Assembly (NCBI GenBank): GCA_039621445.1
Contig: CP154955.1
Location: 36,497,123 to 36,561,122 of the forward strand
Source of the DNA: Euglena gracilis
Lineage: Eukaryota > Euglenida > Euglenophyceae > Euglenales
Direction of reading: 5' to 3'
Length of the DNA stretch: 64,000 bases
How positions within the stretch are numbered: the first letter of the stretch is position 1; every line of letters starts with the position of its first letter. The translations under genes and the position numbers were made by a program. The notes below the pieces were generated by a model that was not told the origin of the DNA, ran no database searches, and saw only the letters and a list, made by a program, of their open reading frames with translations. This document shows, piece by piece, positions 1 through 9,131 of the stretch.

Positions 1-95
1 CACTCGACGCCGCTGTTCTCGCCTGCTTTGCCCCAGACTATAATGCCGCTTCCCAGTGTGAACGGGGGCCCGGGACACCTTCAGCAGAACAAACC

Positions 96-581
96 ATGGT
101 CATTGACGAACTAGAGTCCCGGGTGCGCTCAGCGATTTCCGAAATTCACGGGTGTGGGCCACAGGGCCACGGGTTAATCGGGAATTTTGCGCCATCTCCA
201 CCACAAGGGCAGGAGCAGGAGCGCCTAAATGGTCGAAGACAGCAGCCCCCCGTGGCTCCAGCACCAGCGCAATCCTCGACGAGCGCTGATCCGCTGCAAG
301 TCACTCCCTTCTCGCAACCTTGCCCACCACTGCAACCATCATGGGAAGAGATTTCCCAAGACACACGGGGCACCTTGGTCCATATCCCACGGGGAGCTTT
401 GCGAAACGTTGGGCTCGCATTTTGCAGCATGCTCGGTCGCTTTGTGTCAAAGCCAGGTTGGGAGACCCTGCACGCACTTTGGTGCTTCCCAAAAGCTGTG
501 CTTGCTCCATTGAAGCGGAGCGGGAAAAGCCATTGGGCTGCAGTTGGACGGAAAATTCACGGGGAGATGGAATTGCGTTAA
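96..581 (+). pseudogene. N-terminal fragment of LINE family 1 polyprotein, left arm
   Basis: This 161-residue ORF starts at an ATG (MVIDELESRVRSAISEIHG). Up to about 555 it matches the region after the first internal Met of the intact right-arm protein (minus strand, about 6663 downward). It is low-complexity, rich in Pro and Gln, and has no domain I recognise. In the right arm the same frame runs on into the RT. Here it leaves the homology at about 555 and stops at 581, because of the insertion/duplication at 481-780. It is a broken piece of a non-LTR retrotransposon protein, not a separate gene. Confidence 0.75.
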
Positions 582-780
582 TTTCGTGCTTCGGCCGGGG
601 CGTTAGGGGGTAGAGGGACCAGGGGGGGGGGAGTAGGGGGAGGACGGGGAGTCTCTTTTTGGTGCAAAGACAGGGTTTTGGGAGACCCTCGCAAACGTCA
701 CTTTGGTGCTTCCCAAAAGCTGTGCTTGCTCCCTTGAAGCGTAGCGGGAAAAGCCATTGGGCTGCAGTTTGACGGAAATT
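481..780 (+). repeat. Local duplication with an insert in the left arm of palindrome A
   Basis: The segment beginning ggtgcttcccaaaagctgtg occurs at 481-555 and again, with a few changes, at 701-780. The spacer is G-rich (runs of G near 625-635) and is absent from the right arm. The 90 bases after the second copy (780-870) differ from the right arm by many single-base insertions, the pattern expected from uncorrected long-read sequence or a very decayed patch. Confidence 0.8.
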
Positions 781-928
781 ACTGACTAGCCGCCAATGCC
801 CGTACCTCAACCCGGCCACAGAAGAGATTCGCTGGAATGAGACCGCGCCAAAATTCGTCGCTGCACAAAACCCAAAGAAGAGAACACGAAGTCAGACAAA
901 AAATTTCGACGCTGAAAGCCAAGAAAGG

Positions 929-3652
929 TTGTGCAACCGTGTTCAAAGCCTTGTCACCCATGGGGCGGTCAGCAAAGCCTGCCGCATGCTGACTTCTGAT
1001 GGAATCCAAGATGCAGATGACCCGCTGATCTTGGAACGGTTGGCTGCCTTGCACCCTCCTGAACCCCAACCTGGAAGGCAAAATTTGCCTCCGGACTTCC
1101 CGCGCCTCGAATTCGACCTGAGTGAAGATGCAACCAGGGAGCGCCTGATTGAAATACGGAAAGCAGTCATGTCTTTCCCGAAGGAATCCTCGCCAGGACC
1201 GTCTGGACTTCGGCCAGATCATCTTAAAGACATGCTCTCTGATCCTCTGGGGACACAATCAGATCAACTCCTCACAATTCTGGACCAATTCGTCCGAACA
1301 TGTTTGACCAACGGAATCCACAACTCTGCGGCTTGGATTTTCGCTGGTGCCCGTCTGACTCCTCTTCGAAAACCCTGCAATCCAAGCGAAAACCTCGATG
1401 AGCTTGGCAATACCAACGCCATTCCTGACCCAAAGGAGGATGGCACGCGACCAATTGCAGCTGGGGAATGCCTGCGCCGATTGGTGGGCAAATATTTGAT
1501 GAGACACCCCAAAATCAGGGACCGCCTAAAAGAACTGCAGCCACTACAATGCGGTGTAGGGGTCCAGGGGGCATGTGAACTCATTGCCATGGGACTGCAG
1601 CAAGAAGTAAATCACCTGCATATGCAACAAGACAACACCTGGGCTTTGCTACAGGTAGATTTCAGCAATGTTTTTAATTGCGTAAAAAGAAAGACAGTCC
1701 TTGCTGAAGTGGCCAAACGCTGCCCGGAGGCGTATGTTTGGTTCGAGAGCTGCTACGCCGAACACAGCCCGCTCTTTTGTGGGTCATCACACCTTCGCAG
1801 CGCTTCTGGTGTACAACAAGGTGACCCTTGTGGCCCAGCCGGATTCGCCTTGGCGTTACAATCTCTCGTTGAGTCCTTGCAAGACGTGGTGCCACTCCAA
1901 TTGTGGTATTTGGATGATGGACACATCCTGGGAACCCTCCCACAATTACATGCAGCAATTACAGAAATCCAACGACAGGGGACGCTACTACGCATACACC
2001 TCAACGCAAAAAAATGCCGCCTGTGGGGACCTGCAGCAACAGAAGCCAATCGTGCTGAAATGCCGCCAAACAGCCCACTTCGTGCAGTCCCAATCGTGAA
2101 CTACTCCCCCGATTCTGGTATACGTGCCTTGGGAATCCCGGTTTGCCATCCACAAAGCGGTGACTTTGCGGGGGAAGTGTGGGCTGAACGTGCAACAGGT
2201 GTGCAGAAAGCTTGCCGGGCCCTTTTGAACCTGCCGCAAGCCCATATTCAGTTCTGCCTTTTGCGATCTTGCCTAGATGCATGCAAAGTTAACGACCTCA
2301 TGCGTGCAACAGAACTGGGGCAGGCAAAAGACGCATGTGCACTGCTGACTAAAGAAATCAGGAACACATTGAGCAACATTGTTGGATCCCCCATCGATGA
2401 CAACCAATGGGCTCAGGCCACCCTGCCCGCGCGTCATGGCGGACTCGGAATTCGGGACCCATCGCTGGAACGTCTCCCAGCACGCATATCCGGCATTGTG
2501 ACATTTGTCAGCAATGGCAGACGCACCTTGGGCCTGGCAGACCGAGGAGTACCGAAAGACACTGCGGAGTGCTTGTCCTCTGCCAACTCCATCCTCGAAG
2601 GAACGCCCCCAACGGAAACATGGGCCGCGGATGTATCACTCCTGAACGAAGCCCAAAGCCCTCACATTCAACAGAAGTGGTGGGGTGAATGCTTTGCGAA
2701 ACAACGACAAAAGGCATTATCTTCCAACCTTCACGGTCAAGACGCTGTCCGGTTCGCAAGCCAACAACGGCCCCACGCAATGGCCTGGGCTTCTGTCACA
2801 CCATCCTCTGGACTGAAAACATTGGTCGCATCTGCAGAATTCAAAGGCTTTCTAAAGTGGTCACTGGGAACACCAGTATGTCCACCAACGGGATCTACGT
2901 GCCCACGCTGCTCCAAGCCAATGGACAACCTGGGTAATCACCTTGTATGCTGCAGCTCAAATGGCATCACGCGGCGACACGGTGCGATCCAGGACTTTGT
3001 GTTCCAATTGGCACATGATGCCGGGTTTACAGCAAAAAAAGAACAAGGTGGTCCAGAGAGAACACGCCCGGGCGATGTTCTCATCAGCAGACTTGACGCC
3101 AATGGTCCTGGAGCAGTGGATATCACAGTGAGACACACAGCAGCACCGTACAGACCGTTGCGTGACACAGCCGAACTAACCGAATGGTATGAACGCCAAG
3201 AGAAGGAAAAGCATTCAAAATGTGACGCCACCTGTAGGAGGCTGGGATGGACCTGCATTCCATTTGTTGTCGACTGCTATGGCGGCCTAGACCAAGAAGC
3301 GCTAACCCTAATGTCAACACTGATGAAGCTTCTCCTCGGTCAACAAGATGCATGGTCAAAACACAAAACTGAAGCCAACACATGGCAACTTCTATCAATA
3401 ACTGTTGCGCGAGAGGTCGCGCGACAAGTAATCTGGGGACGGTATGCAGGTAACGACACAGTTCCAGAAGCAACCAACACCATACACCAGCCTGTGTACG
3501 GCTGGTGTATGGTGTTGGTTGCTTCTGGAACTGTGTCGTTACCTGCATACCGTCCCCAGATTACTTGTCGCGCGACCTCTCGCGCAACAGTTATTGATAG
3601 AAGTTGCCATGTGTTGGCTTCAGTTTTGTGTTTTGACCATGCATCTTGTTGA
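929..3652 (+). CDS. LINE family 1 RT/endonuclease, left-arm copy (5' truncated)
   Basis: Reverse transcriptase and endonuclease part of a restriction-like-endonuclease (RLE) non-LTR retrotransposon. It would act on element RNA at a nicked target by target-primed reverse transcription. Visible in order: SPGPSGLRPDHL (about residue 90), the first catalytic Asp in LLQVDFSNVFN (about 244), GVQQGDPCGP, the polymerase box YLDD (327-330), a CCHC knuckle CPRC...H...CC (from about 658), then RPGDVLI (about 713) and AVDITV (about 730), which fit the PD-(D/E)XK endonuclease of R2/CRE-like elements. The listed start is only the first in-frame start after the damaged 555-870 stretch. Residues after about position 3492 are read-through into the opposite arm, so the true C terminus is not present. 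Nearly identical to the minus-strand copy at 3340-6771. Confidence 0.88.
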   Translation: MCNRVQSLVTHGAVSKACRMLTSDGIQDADDPLILERLAALHPPEPQPGRQNLPPDFPRLEFDLSEDATRERLIEIRKAVMSFPKESSPGPSGLRPDHLKDMLSDPLGTQSDQLLTILDQFVRTCLTNGIHNSAAWIFAGARLTPLRKPCNPSENLDELGNTNAIPDPKEDGTRPIAAGECLRRLVGKYLMRHPKIRDRLKELQPLQCGVGVQGACELIAMGLQQEVNHLHMQQDNTWALLQVDFSNVFNCVKRKTVLAEVAKRCPEAYVWFESCYAEHSPLFCGSSHLRSASGVQQGDPCGPAGFALALQSLVESLQDVVPLQLWYLDDGHILGTLPQLHAAITEIQRQGTLLRIHLNAKKCRLWGPAATEANRAEMPPNSPLRAVPIVNYSPDSGIRALGIPVCHPQSGDFAGEVWAERATGVQKACRALLNLPQAHIQFCLLRSCLDACKVNDLMRATELGQAKDACALLTKEIRNTLSNIVGSPIDDNQWAQATLPARHGGLGIRDPSLERLPARISGIVTFVSNGRRTLGLADRGVPKDTAECLSSANSILEGTPPTETWAADVSLLNEAQSPHIQQKWWGECFAKQRQKALSSNLHGQDAVRFASQQRPHAMAWASVTPSSGLKTLVASAEFKGFLKWSLGTPVCPPTGSTCPRCSKPMDNLGNHLVCCSSNGITRRHGAIQDFVFQLAHDAGFTAKKEQGGPERTRPGDVLISRLDANGPGAVDITVRHTAAPYRPLRDTAELTEWYERQEKEKHSKCDATCRRLGWTCIPFVVDCYGGLDQEALTLMSTLMKLLLGQQDAWSKHKTEANTWQLLSITVAREVARQVIWGRYAGNDTVPEATNTIHQPVYGWCMVLVASGTVSLPAYRPQITCRATSRATVIDRSCHVLASVLCFDHASC

Positions 3653-6600
3653 CCGAGGAGAAGCTTCATCAGTGTTGACATTAGGGTTAGCGCTTCTTGG
3701 TCTAGGCCGCCATAGCAGTCGACAACAAATGGAATGCAGGTCCATCCCAGCCTCCTACAGGTGGCGTCATATTTTGAATGCTTTTCCTTCTCTTGGCGTT
3801 CATACCATTCGGTTAGTTCGGCTGTGTCACGCAACGGTCTGTACGGTGCTGCTGTGTGTCTCACTGTGATATCCACTGCTCCAGGACCATTGGCGTCAAG
3901 TCTGCTGATGAGAACATCGCCCGGGCGTGTTCTCTCTGGACCACCTTGTTCTTTTTTTGCTGTAAACCCGGCATCATGTGCCAATTGGAACACAAAGTCC
4001 TGGATCGCACCGTGTCGCCGCGTGATGCCATTTGAGCTGCAGCATACAAGGTGATTACCCAGGTTGTCCATTGGCTTGGAGCAGCGTGGGCACGTAGATC
4101 CCGTTGGTGGACATACTGGTGTTCCCAGTGACCACTTTAGAAAGCCTTTGAATTCTGCAGATGCGACCAATGTTTTCAGTCCAGAGGATGGTGTGACAGA
4201 AGCCCAGGCCATTGCGTGGGGCCGTTGTTGGCTTGCGAACCGGACAGCGTCTTGACCGTGAAGGTTGGAAGATAATGCCTTTTGTCGTTGTTTCGCAAAG
4301 CATTCACCCCACCACTTCTGTTGAATGTGAGGGCTTTGGGCTTCGTTCAGGAGTGATACATCCGCGGCCCATGTTTCCGTTGGGGGCGTTCCTTCGAGGA
4401 TGGAGTTGGCAGAGGACAAGCACTCCGCAGTGTCTTTCGGTACTCCTCGGTCTGCCAGGCCCAAGGTGCGTCTGCCATTGCTGACAAATGTCACAATGCC
4501 GGATATGCGTGCTGGGAGACGTTCCAGCGATGGGTCCCGAATTCCGAGTCCGCCATGACGCGCGGGCAGGGTGGCCTGAGCCCATTGGTTGTCATCGATG
4601 GGGGATCCAACAATGTTGCTCAATGTGTTCCTGATTTCTTTAGTCAGCAGTGCACATGCGTCTTTTGCCTGCCCCAGTTCTGTTGCACGCATGAGGTCGT
4701 TAACTTTGCATGCATCTAGGCAAGATCGCAAAAGGCAGAACTGAATATGGGCTTGCGGCAGGTTCAAAAGGGCCCGGCAAGCTTTCTGCACACCTGTTGC
4801 ACGTTCAGCCCACACTTCCCCCGCAAAGTCACCGCTTTGTGGATGGCAAACCGGGATTCCCAAGGCACGTATACCAGAATCGGGGGAGTAGTTCACGATT
4901 GGGACTGCACGAAGTGGGCTGTTTGGCGGCATTTCAGCACGATTGGCTTCTGTTGCTGCAGGTCCCCACAGGCGGCATTTTTTTGCGTTGAGGTGTATGC
5001 GTAGTAGCGTCCCCTGTCGTTGGATTTCTGTAATTGCTGCATGTAATTGTGGGAGGGTTCCCAGGATGTGTCCATCATCCAAATACCACAATTGGAGTGG
5101 CACCACGTCTTGCAAGGACTCAACGAGAGATTGTAACGCCAAGGCGAATCCGGCTGGGCCACAAGGGTCACCTTGTTGTACACCAGAAGCGCTGCGAAGG
5201 TGTGATGACCCACAAAAGAGCGGGCTGTGTTCGGCGTAGCAGCTCTCGAACCAAACATACGCCTCCGGGCAGCGTTTGGCCACTTCAGCAAGGACTGTCT
5301 TTCTTTTTACGCAATTAAAAACATTGCTGAAATCTACCTGTAGCAAAGCCCAGGTGTTGTCTTGTTGCATATGCAGGTGATTTACTTCTTGCTGCAGTCC
5401 CATGGCAATGAGTTCACATGCCCCCTGGACCCCTACACCGCATTGTAGTGGCTGCAGTTCTTTTAGGCGGTCCCTGATTTTGGGGTGTCTCATCAAATAT
5501 TTGCCCACCAATCGGCGCAGGCATTCCCCAGCTGCAATTGGTCGCGTGCCATCCTCCTTTGGGTCAGGAATGGCGTTGGTATTGCCAAGCTCATCGAGGT
5601 TTTCGCTTGGATTGCAGGGTTTTCGAAGAGGAGTCAGACGGGCACCAGCGAAAATCCAAGCCGCAGAGTTGTGGATTCCGTTGGTCAAACATGTTCGGAC
5701 GAATTGGTCCAGAATTGTGAGGAGTTGATCTGATTGTGTCCCCAGAGGATCAGAGAGCATGTCTTTAAGATGATCTGGCCGAAGTCCAGACGGTCCTGGC
5801 GAGGATTCCTTCGGGAAAGACATGACTGCTTTCCGTATTTCAATCAGGCGCTCCCTGGTTGCATCTTCACTCAGGTCGAATTCGAGGCGCGGGAAGTCCG
5901 GAGGCAAATTTTGCCTTCCAGGTTGGGGTTCAGGAGGGTGCAAGGCAGCCAACCGTTCCAAGATCAGCGGGTCATCTGCATCTTGGATTCCATCAGAAGT
6001 CAGCATGCGGCAGGCTTTGCTGACCGCCCCATGGGTGACAAGGCTTTGAACACGGTTGCACAACCTTTCTTGGCTTTCAGCGTCGAAATTTTTTGTCTGA
6101 CTTCGTGTTCTCTTCTTTGGGTTTTGTGCAGCGCGAATTTGGCGCGTCTCATTCCACGAATCTTCTGTGGACCGGTTGAGGTAGGCATTGGCCCTGTCAG
6201 TAATTTTCCGTCCAACTGCAGCCCAATGGCTTTTCCCGCTCCGCTTCAATGGAGCAAGCACAGCTTTTGGGAAGCACCAAAGTGCGTGCAGGGTCTCCCA
6301 ACCTGGCTTTGACACAAAGCGACCGAGCATGCTGCAAAATGCGAGCCCAACGTTTCGCAAAGCTCCCCGTGGGATATGGACCAAGGTGCCCCGTGTGTCT
6401 TGGGAAATCTCTTCCCATGATGGTTGCAGTGGTGGGCAAGGTTGCGAGAAGGGAGTGACTTGCAGCGGATCAGCGCTCGTCGAGGATTGCGCTGGTGCTG
6501 GAGCCACGGGGGGCTGCTGTCTTCGACCATTTAGGCGCTCCTGCTCCTGCCCTTGTGGTGGAGATGGCGCAAAATTCCCGATTAACCCGTGGCCCTGTGG

Positions 6601-6771
6601 CCCACACCCGTGAATTTCGGAAATCGCTGAGCGCACCCGGGACTCTAGTTCGTCAATGACCATGGTTTGTTCTGCTGAAGGTGTCCCGGGCCCCCGTTCA
6701 CACTGGGAAGCGGCATTATAGTCTGGGGCAAAGCAGGCGAGAACAGCGGCGTCGAGTGCATTGGAAACCAA
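3340..6771 (-). CDS. LINE family 1 polyprotein (RT + CCHC + RLE), right-arm copy
   Basis: This 1143-residue open frame is the best-preserved coding sequence in the window. The N-terminal 235 residues are Pro/Gln-rich with no recognised domain; a conserved helical stretch (RLCNRVQSLVTHGAVSKACRM) precedes the RT. RT motifs include VDFSNVFN (first Asp about residue 480), GVQQGDP and YLDD (563-566). A CCHC knuckle follows at about 894 and then the RLE-type nuclease (RPGD...AVDITV, later AEL...E.EK). In this family the RLE nicks the target and the RT copies element RNA onto it. The nominal start is a TTG inside palindrome A; the first ATG of the frame (MVIDELESR, about 6663) is a better candidate. 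The frame begins inside the C-terminal end of the 2A-bearing ORF (6645-7937) in a different frame. Residues coded below 3500 are antisense read-through of the other arm. Confidence 0.9.
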   Translation of the reverse strand: MVSNALDAAVLACFAPDYNAASQCERGPGTPSAEQTMVIDELESRVRSAISEIHGCGPQGHGLIGNFAPSPPQGQEQERLNGRRQQPPVAPAPAQSSTSADPLQVTPFSQPCPPLQPSWEEISQDTRGTLVHIPRGALRNVGLAFCSMLGRFVSKPGWETLHALWCFPKAVLAPLKRSGKSHWAAVGRKITDRANAYLNRSTEDSWNETRQIRAAQNPKKRTRSQTKNFDAESQERLCNRVQSLVTHGAVSKACRMLTSDGIQDADDPLILERLAALHPPEPQPGRQNLPPDFPRLEFDLSEDATRERLIEIRKAVMSFPKESSPGPSGLRPDHLKDMLSDPLGTQSDQLLTILDQFVRTCLTNGIHNSAAWIFAGARLTPLRKPCNPSENLDELGNTNAIPDPKEDGTRPIAAGECLRRLVGKYLMRHPKIRDRLKELQPLQCGVGVQGACELIAMGLQQEVNHLHMQQDNTWALLQVDFSNVFNCVKRKTVLAEVAKRCPEAYVWFESCYAEHSPLFCGSSHLRSASGVQQGDPCGPAGFALALQSLVESLQDVVPLQLWYLDDGHILGTLPQLHAAITEIQRQGTLLRIHLNAKKCRLWGPAATEANRAEMPPNSPLRAVPIVNYSPDSGIRALGIPVCHPQSGDFAGEVWAERATGVQKACRALLNLPQAHIQFCLLRSCLDACKVNDLMRATELGQAKDACALLTKEIRNTLSNIVGSPIDDNQWAQATLPARHGGLGIRDPSLERLPARISGIVTFVSNGRRTLGLADRGVPKDTAECLSSANSILEGTPPTETWAADVSLLNEAQSPHIQQKWWGECFAKQRQKALSSNLHGQDAVRFASQQRPHAMAWASVTPSSGLKTLVASAEFKGFLKWSLGTPVCPPTGSTCPRCSKPMDNLGNHLVCCSSNGITRRHGAIQDFVFQLAHDAGFTAKKEQGGPERTRPGDVLISRLDANGPGAVDITVRHTAAPYRPLRDTAELTEWYERQEKEKHSKYDATCRRLGWTCIPFVVDCYGGLDQEALTLMSTLMKLLLGQQDAWSKHKTEANTWQLLSITVAREVARQVIWGRYAGNDTVPEATNTIHQPYTGWCMVLVASGTVSLPAYRPQITCRATSRATVIDRSCHVLASVLCFDHASC

Positions 6772-7937
6772 GATCCGAGGAGTGGCTGCTCTGTCGGCGG
6801 CGACGCAGAGCTCTGCGAGGCGGAGGCCATTTCAACGTCCTCCTGATGGGGAGGGCGGGTTTCTGTGGGCCCTGGGTTGCTTTCAATATCCCCACAACTG
6901 GCAAGGCTTTCGCCCCTGCCATGACAGGGGGAACTCCAATAACACCGTGTTTTTTCCTGGTCTTTTGCTGTGATATTCAGCCTGTTTAGTTGCCGTCCGT
7001 GGCTGTCGTGCCCTGGGGCCACATTCCACAGCATCCTGACAAAAGCTTCGGGCCTTCGGGCCACACCTTTGAAAAACTTTTCTGCTTCCGTGCCTGTTTT
7101 GGCTGGAAATATGATGTGCCCTGGGGCAAAATTTGACAGCATCTTGGCTGAAACCTCGGGCCCTGGGGCCCCATCTCTGAAAAACATTTCCGTGCCAGTT
7201 TTGGCTTGGAAAGTGTTGAGCCCTGGGGCAGAATTGGACAGCGTCTTGGCTGGAGCCTTGGGCCCTTTGGCCACATCTCTGAAAAACATTTCTGTGCCAG
7301 TTTTGGCTTGGAATGTGTTGAGCCCTGGGGCAGAATTGGACAGCATCTTGGCTGGAGCCTTGGGCCCTTGGGCCACATCTGTGAAAAAATTTTCTGTGCC
7401 ACATTTGGTTGGAAGTGTGTTGATCCCTGTGGCAAAATTTGACAGCATCATGGCAAAAGCCTTGGGCCTTGGGGCGACATTTGTGAAAATCTTTTCTGTG
7501 CCACATTTGGTTGGAAATGTGTTGATCCCTGTGGCAAAATTTGACAGCATCATGGCAAAAGTCTGGGGCCCTGGGGCCACATTTGTGAAAAACTCTCCTG
7601 TCACATTTTTGGCTTGAAATGTGTTGAGCCCTGGGGCAAAATTGGACAGCATCATGGCTGAAGTCTTGGGCCCTGGGGCCAACTCTGTGAAATGTTTATA
7701 AGGCCTTGGGACCACAGTGCAGGTTGGTACTGTGAACGCTGTGTTACAGCACAGGTGGTACAGCAAAGTATAGTGAAACAGGGATAATACTTCCATCCAA
7801 CTGGTGCAGATGATGAGGTTGTGCTGCTGCAGCATCCTCAAGGAGATGAACCACTCCAGTGTCTGTACTGTACTGAACTGTATCTCGTACTTGCACTTTT
7901 GAGTTGTAGGTTGGAACTTCAGGTAGTTCAAATCCAC
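6645..7937 (-). CDS. LINE family 1 upstream ORF with 34-aa repeats and 2A-like peptide
   Basis: A 430-residue frame directly upstream of, and overlapping, the LINE family 1 polyprotein. The nominal start is GTG; the first in-frame ATG gives MLQQHNL at about residue 35. Residues about 85-315 are seven tandem repeats of about 34 residues of the type AP-GP-K..A.MLSNFAPG.NTF..K.GTE.FF..V. At residues 349-357 it carries GDIESNPGP, which fits the 2A consensus D(V/I)ExNPGP and would cause ribosome skipping before the next residue. The 73 residues after it are Ser/Pro/Gln-rich. 2A peptides are established in some non-LTR retrotransposons (trypanosome L1Tc, sea-urchin elements), where they release the N-terminal product. 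I infer the same here. The ORF end overlaps the RT ORF by 127 nt out of frame, so a frameshift, reinitiation or a mutation separates the two. Confidence 0.7.
   Translation of the reverse strand: MDLNYLKFQPTTQKCKYEIQFSTVQTLEWFISLRMLQQHNLIICTSWMEVLSLFHYTLLYHLCCNTAFTVPTCTVVPRPYKHFTELAPGPKTSAMMLSNFAPGLNTFQAKNVTGEFFTNVAPGPQTFAMMLSNFATGINTFPTKCGTEKIFTNVAPRPKAFAMMLSNFATGINTLPTKCGTENFFTDVAQGPKAPAKMLSNSAPGLNTFQAKTGTEMFFRDVAKGPKAPAKTLSNSAPGLNTFQAKTGTEMFFRDGAPGPEVSAKMLSNFAPGHIIFPAKTGTEAEKFFKGVARRPEAFVRMLWNVAPGHDSHGRQLNRLNITAKDQEKTRCYWSSPCHGRGESLASCGDIESNPGPTETRPPHQEDVEMASASQSSASPPTEQPLLGSWFPMHSTPLFSPALPQTIMPLPSVNGGPGHLQQNKPWSLTN
6867..6893 (-). other. 2A-like ribosome-skipping motif
   Basis: The minus strand encodes GDIESNPGP, preceded by ESLASC and followed by Thr. 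All invariant 2A positions (D, E, N, P, G, P) are present. Skipping would leave a residual N-terminal Thr on the downstream product; most 2A sites have Pro there, so efficiency is uncertain. Confidence 0.75.
7011..7690 (-). repeat. Seven tandem 102-bp repeats (coding)
   Basis: The anchor ccctggggc (or ccctgtggc) starts at 7011, 7119, 7221, 7323, 7425, 7527 and 7629. The spacing is 108, then 102 five times. The period is a multiple of three, and substitutions keep a 34-residue protein repeat in frame on the minus strand. Confidence 0.92.
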
Positions 7938-9130
7938 TCTTCAAACCTTGGGGTTGCTTGCTGCTGGCAATTGTACTTCTGAACTTCAGACCCCACTCGG
8001 GGCTTTCAGGCCATGAGCACGTGTGGAGACGAAAAAAAATAGACACTCAGAAAGCGTCCTTCGACTCTTACTGACATTCGCGCCGCGGGACGACTCCTAA
8101 CAGTGCCCGCGGAAACTTTGAAGGCACTTTCCATCTGTTCTGAGCCTCCCTCCTCTGCGCTCTGCTCAAGGCACCAGAATTTGCATGGGTTTGCCTCCTC
8201 TGTACATAGCACCTTCCCCCGAACTCTGTCAAATCCAGTAGGCTGTGCCACTGGTCGAGCTTTGTGGATGTGGGGGTTCAGAAAAGCGGATGTCGGCGAC
8301 CCGAGAACTGGGTCTTTGAAGGCACACACTTGCGGTCAAATATCAAGGGCGAGATAAAAACACTTCCAATCGCGGTTGCAAAGCCTTGGGATCTGGTATC
8401 TGGGAGGATTGGGAAAACTGTGGGGTCACGTGAGTTACCAGTTTACGCAACTTTCAGCAGATGGCCTCAGATTTCTGCCATGCTGCATGGTGTTCTATTT
8501 CAGAAATTCCCCAAAATTTGAGGAAAGGAAAATGCCCAATTTCTGCCTAAGACCCCCCCAGAAAACTGCTCAGATATGAGTACCACATGTCTACAAACCC
8601 TTTTGGACAGCCTCTGGCACTTTTTATTTTGGGTCCCCCAGACGCCGCCAGACATGGTTTCAAATATTCGCCCAAACATGGTTTCTATTGGTGAGAAATC
8701 GTTGAACATGACCATGAAATGACCCAAATCGGCCAAAAATGGTTGAAATTGGCCAAAAAAAAAAGAATCCAAAACTGGCAATAAGGACAAATTTTGGTTT
8801 GAAATGCCCAAGAATGGCCAAAAATGGCCAAACATGGACACACCCCAAGGATTTCAAGGAGACTATCGAGGAATTCGCTTTGTCTCATTTTCCAGTGAAT
8901 CACACGGCTGGCCACAGCGTGCTCCCCCGAGTATCTAAAAATCAATTTTTAAAACACAAAAAAAAAACGTCATCGAAGATTTCAGGAGAAAAGGACTCTT
9001 TTGGACAAAACTGCCGAATACTCATGATTTCTGGTGCCAAAATCCGAATTTTACTTGAACATTTGTTCAAAAATCGAAAACTTGAGCTTTGCCCCAGCAA
9101 TCTCATCAACAGGAACAGCGAACAATCACA
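7938..9130. other. Non-genic stretch with fragments of LINE-family-2 flanks
   Basis: No coding sequence I can support. Two short stretches recall the flank of LINE family 2: tagacactcagaaag near 8041 and aaatccagtaggctgtgcca near 8227. They lie in opposite relative orientation to their arrangement at 31.9 kb, so this is probably a rearranged relic. Between about 8680 and 8840 the words ggccaaa and atgg recur many times in AT-rich DNA. Confidence 0.55.
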
Positions 9131-9131
9131 C

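Larger units (their letters stand above)
1..6758. repeat. Palindrome A: inverted duplication of LINE family 1
   Basis: The left arm (1-3492) and right arm (3500-6758) are reverse complements around a 7-nt spacer, tgtgtac, at 3493-3499. The two RT genes meet tail to tail. The arms are nearly identical, except that the left arm has about 233 extra bases between roughly 555 and 870. The arm starting at base 1 ends its match at 6758, and unique DNA follows on the right. The centre cuts the 3' part of the LINE, so both ORFs read through into antisense of the other arm. Confidence 0.95.

Noticed and set aside
6970-7617. Long plus-strand ORF (215 residues) across the 102-bp repeats
   Set aside because: It is the antisense reading of the repeats. 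The minus-strand frame carries the conserved pattern and leads into the 2A motif.
7011-7690. CRISPR-like array
   Set aside because: The units are contiguous coding repeats without unique spacers.
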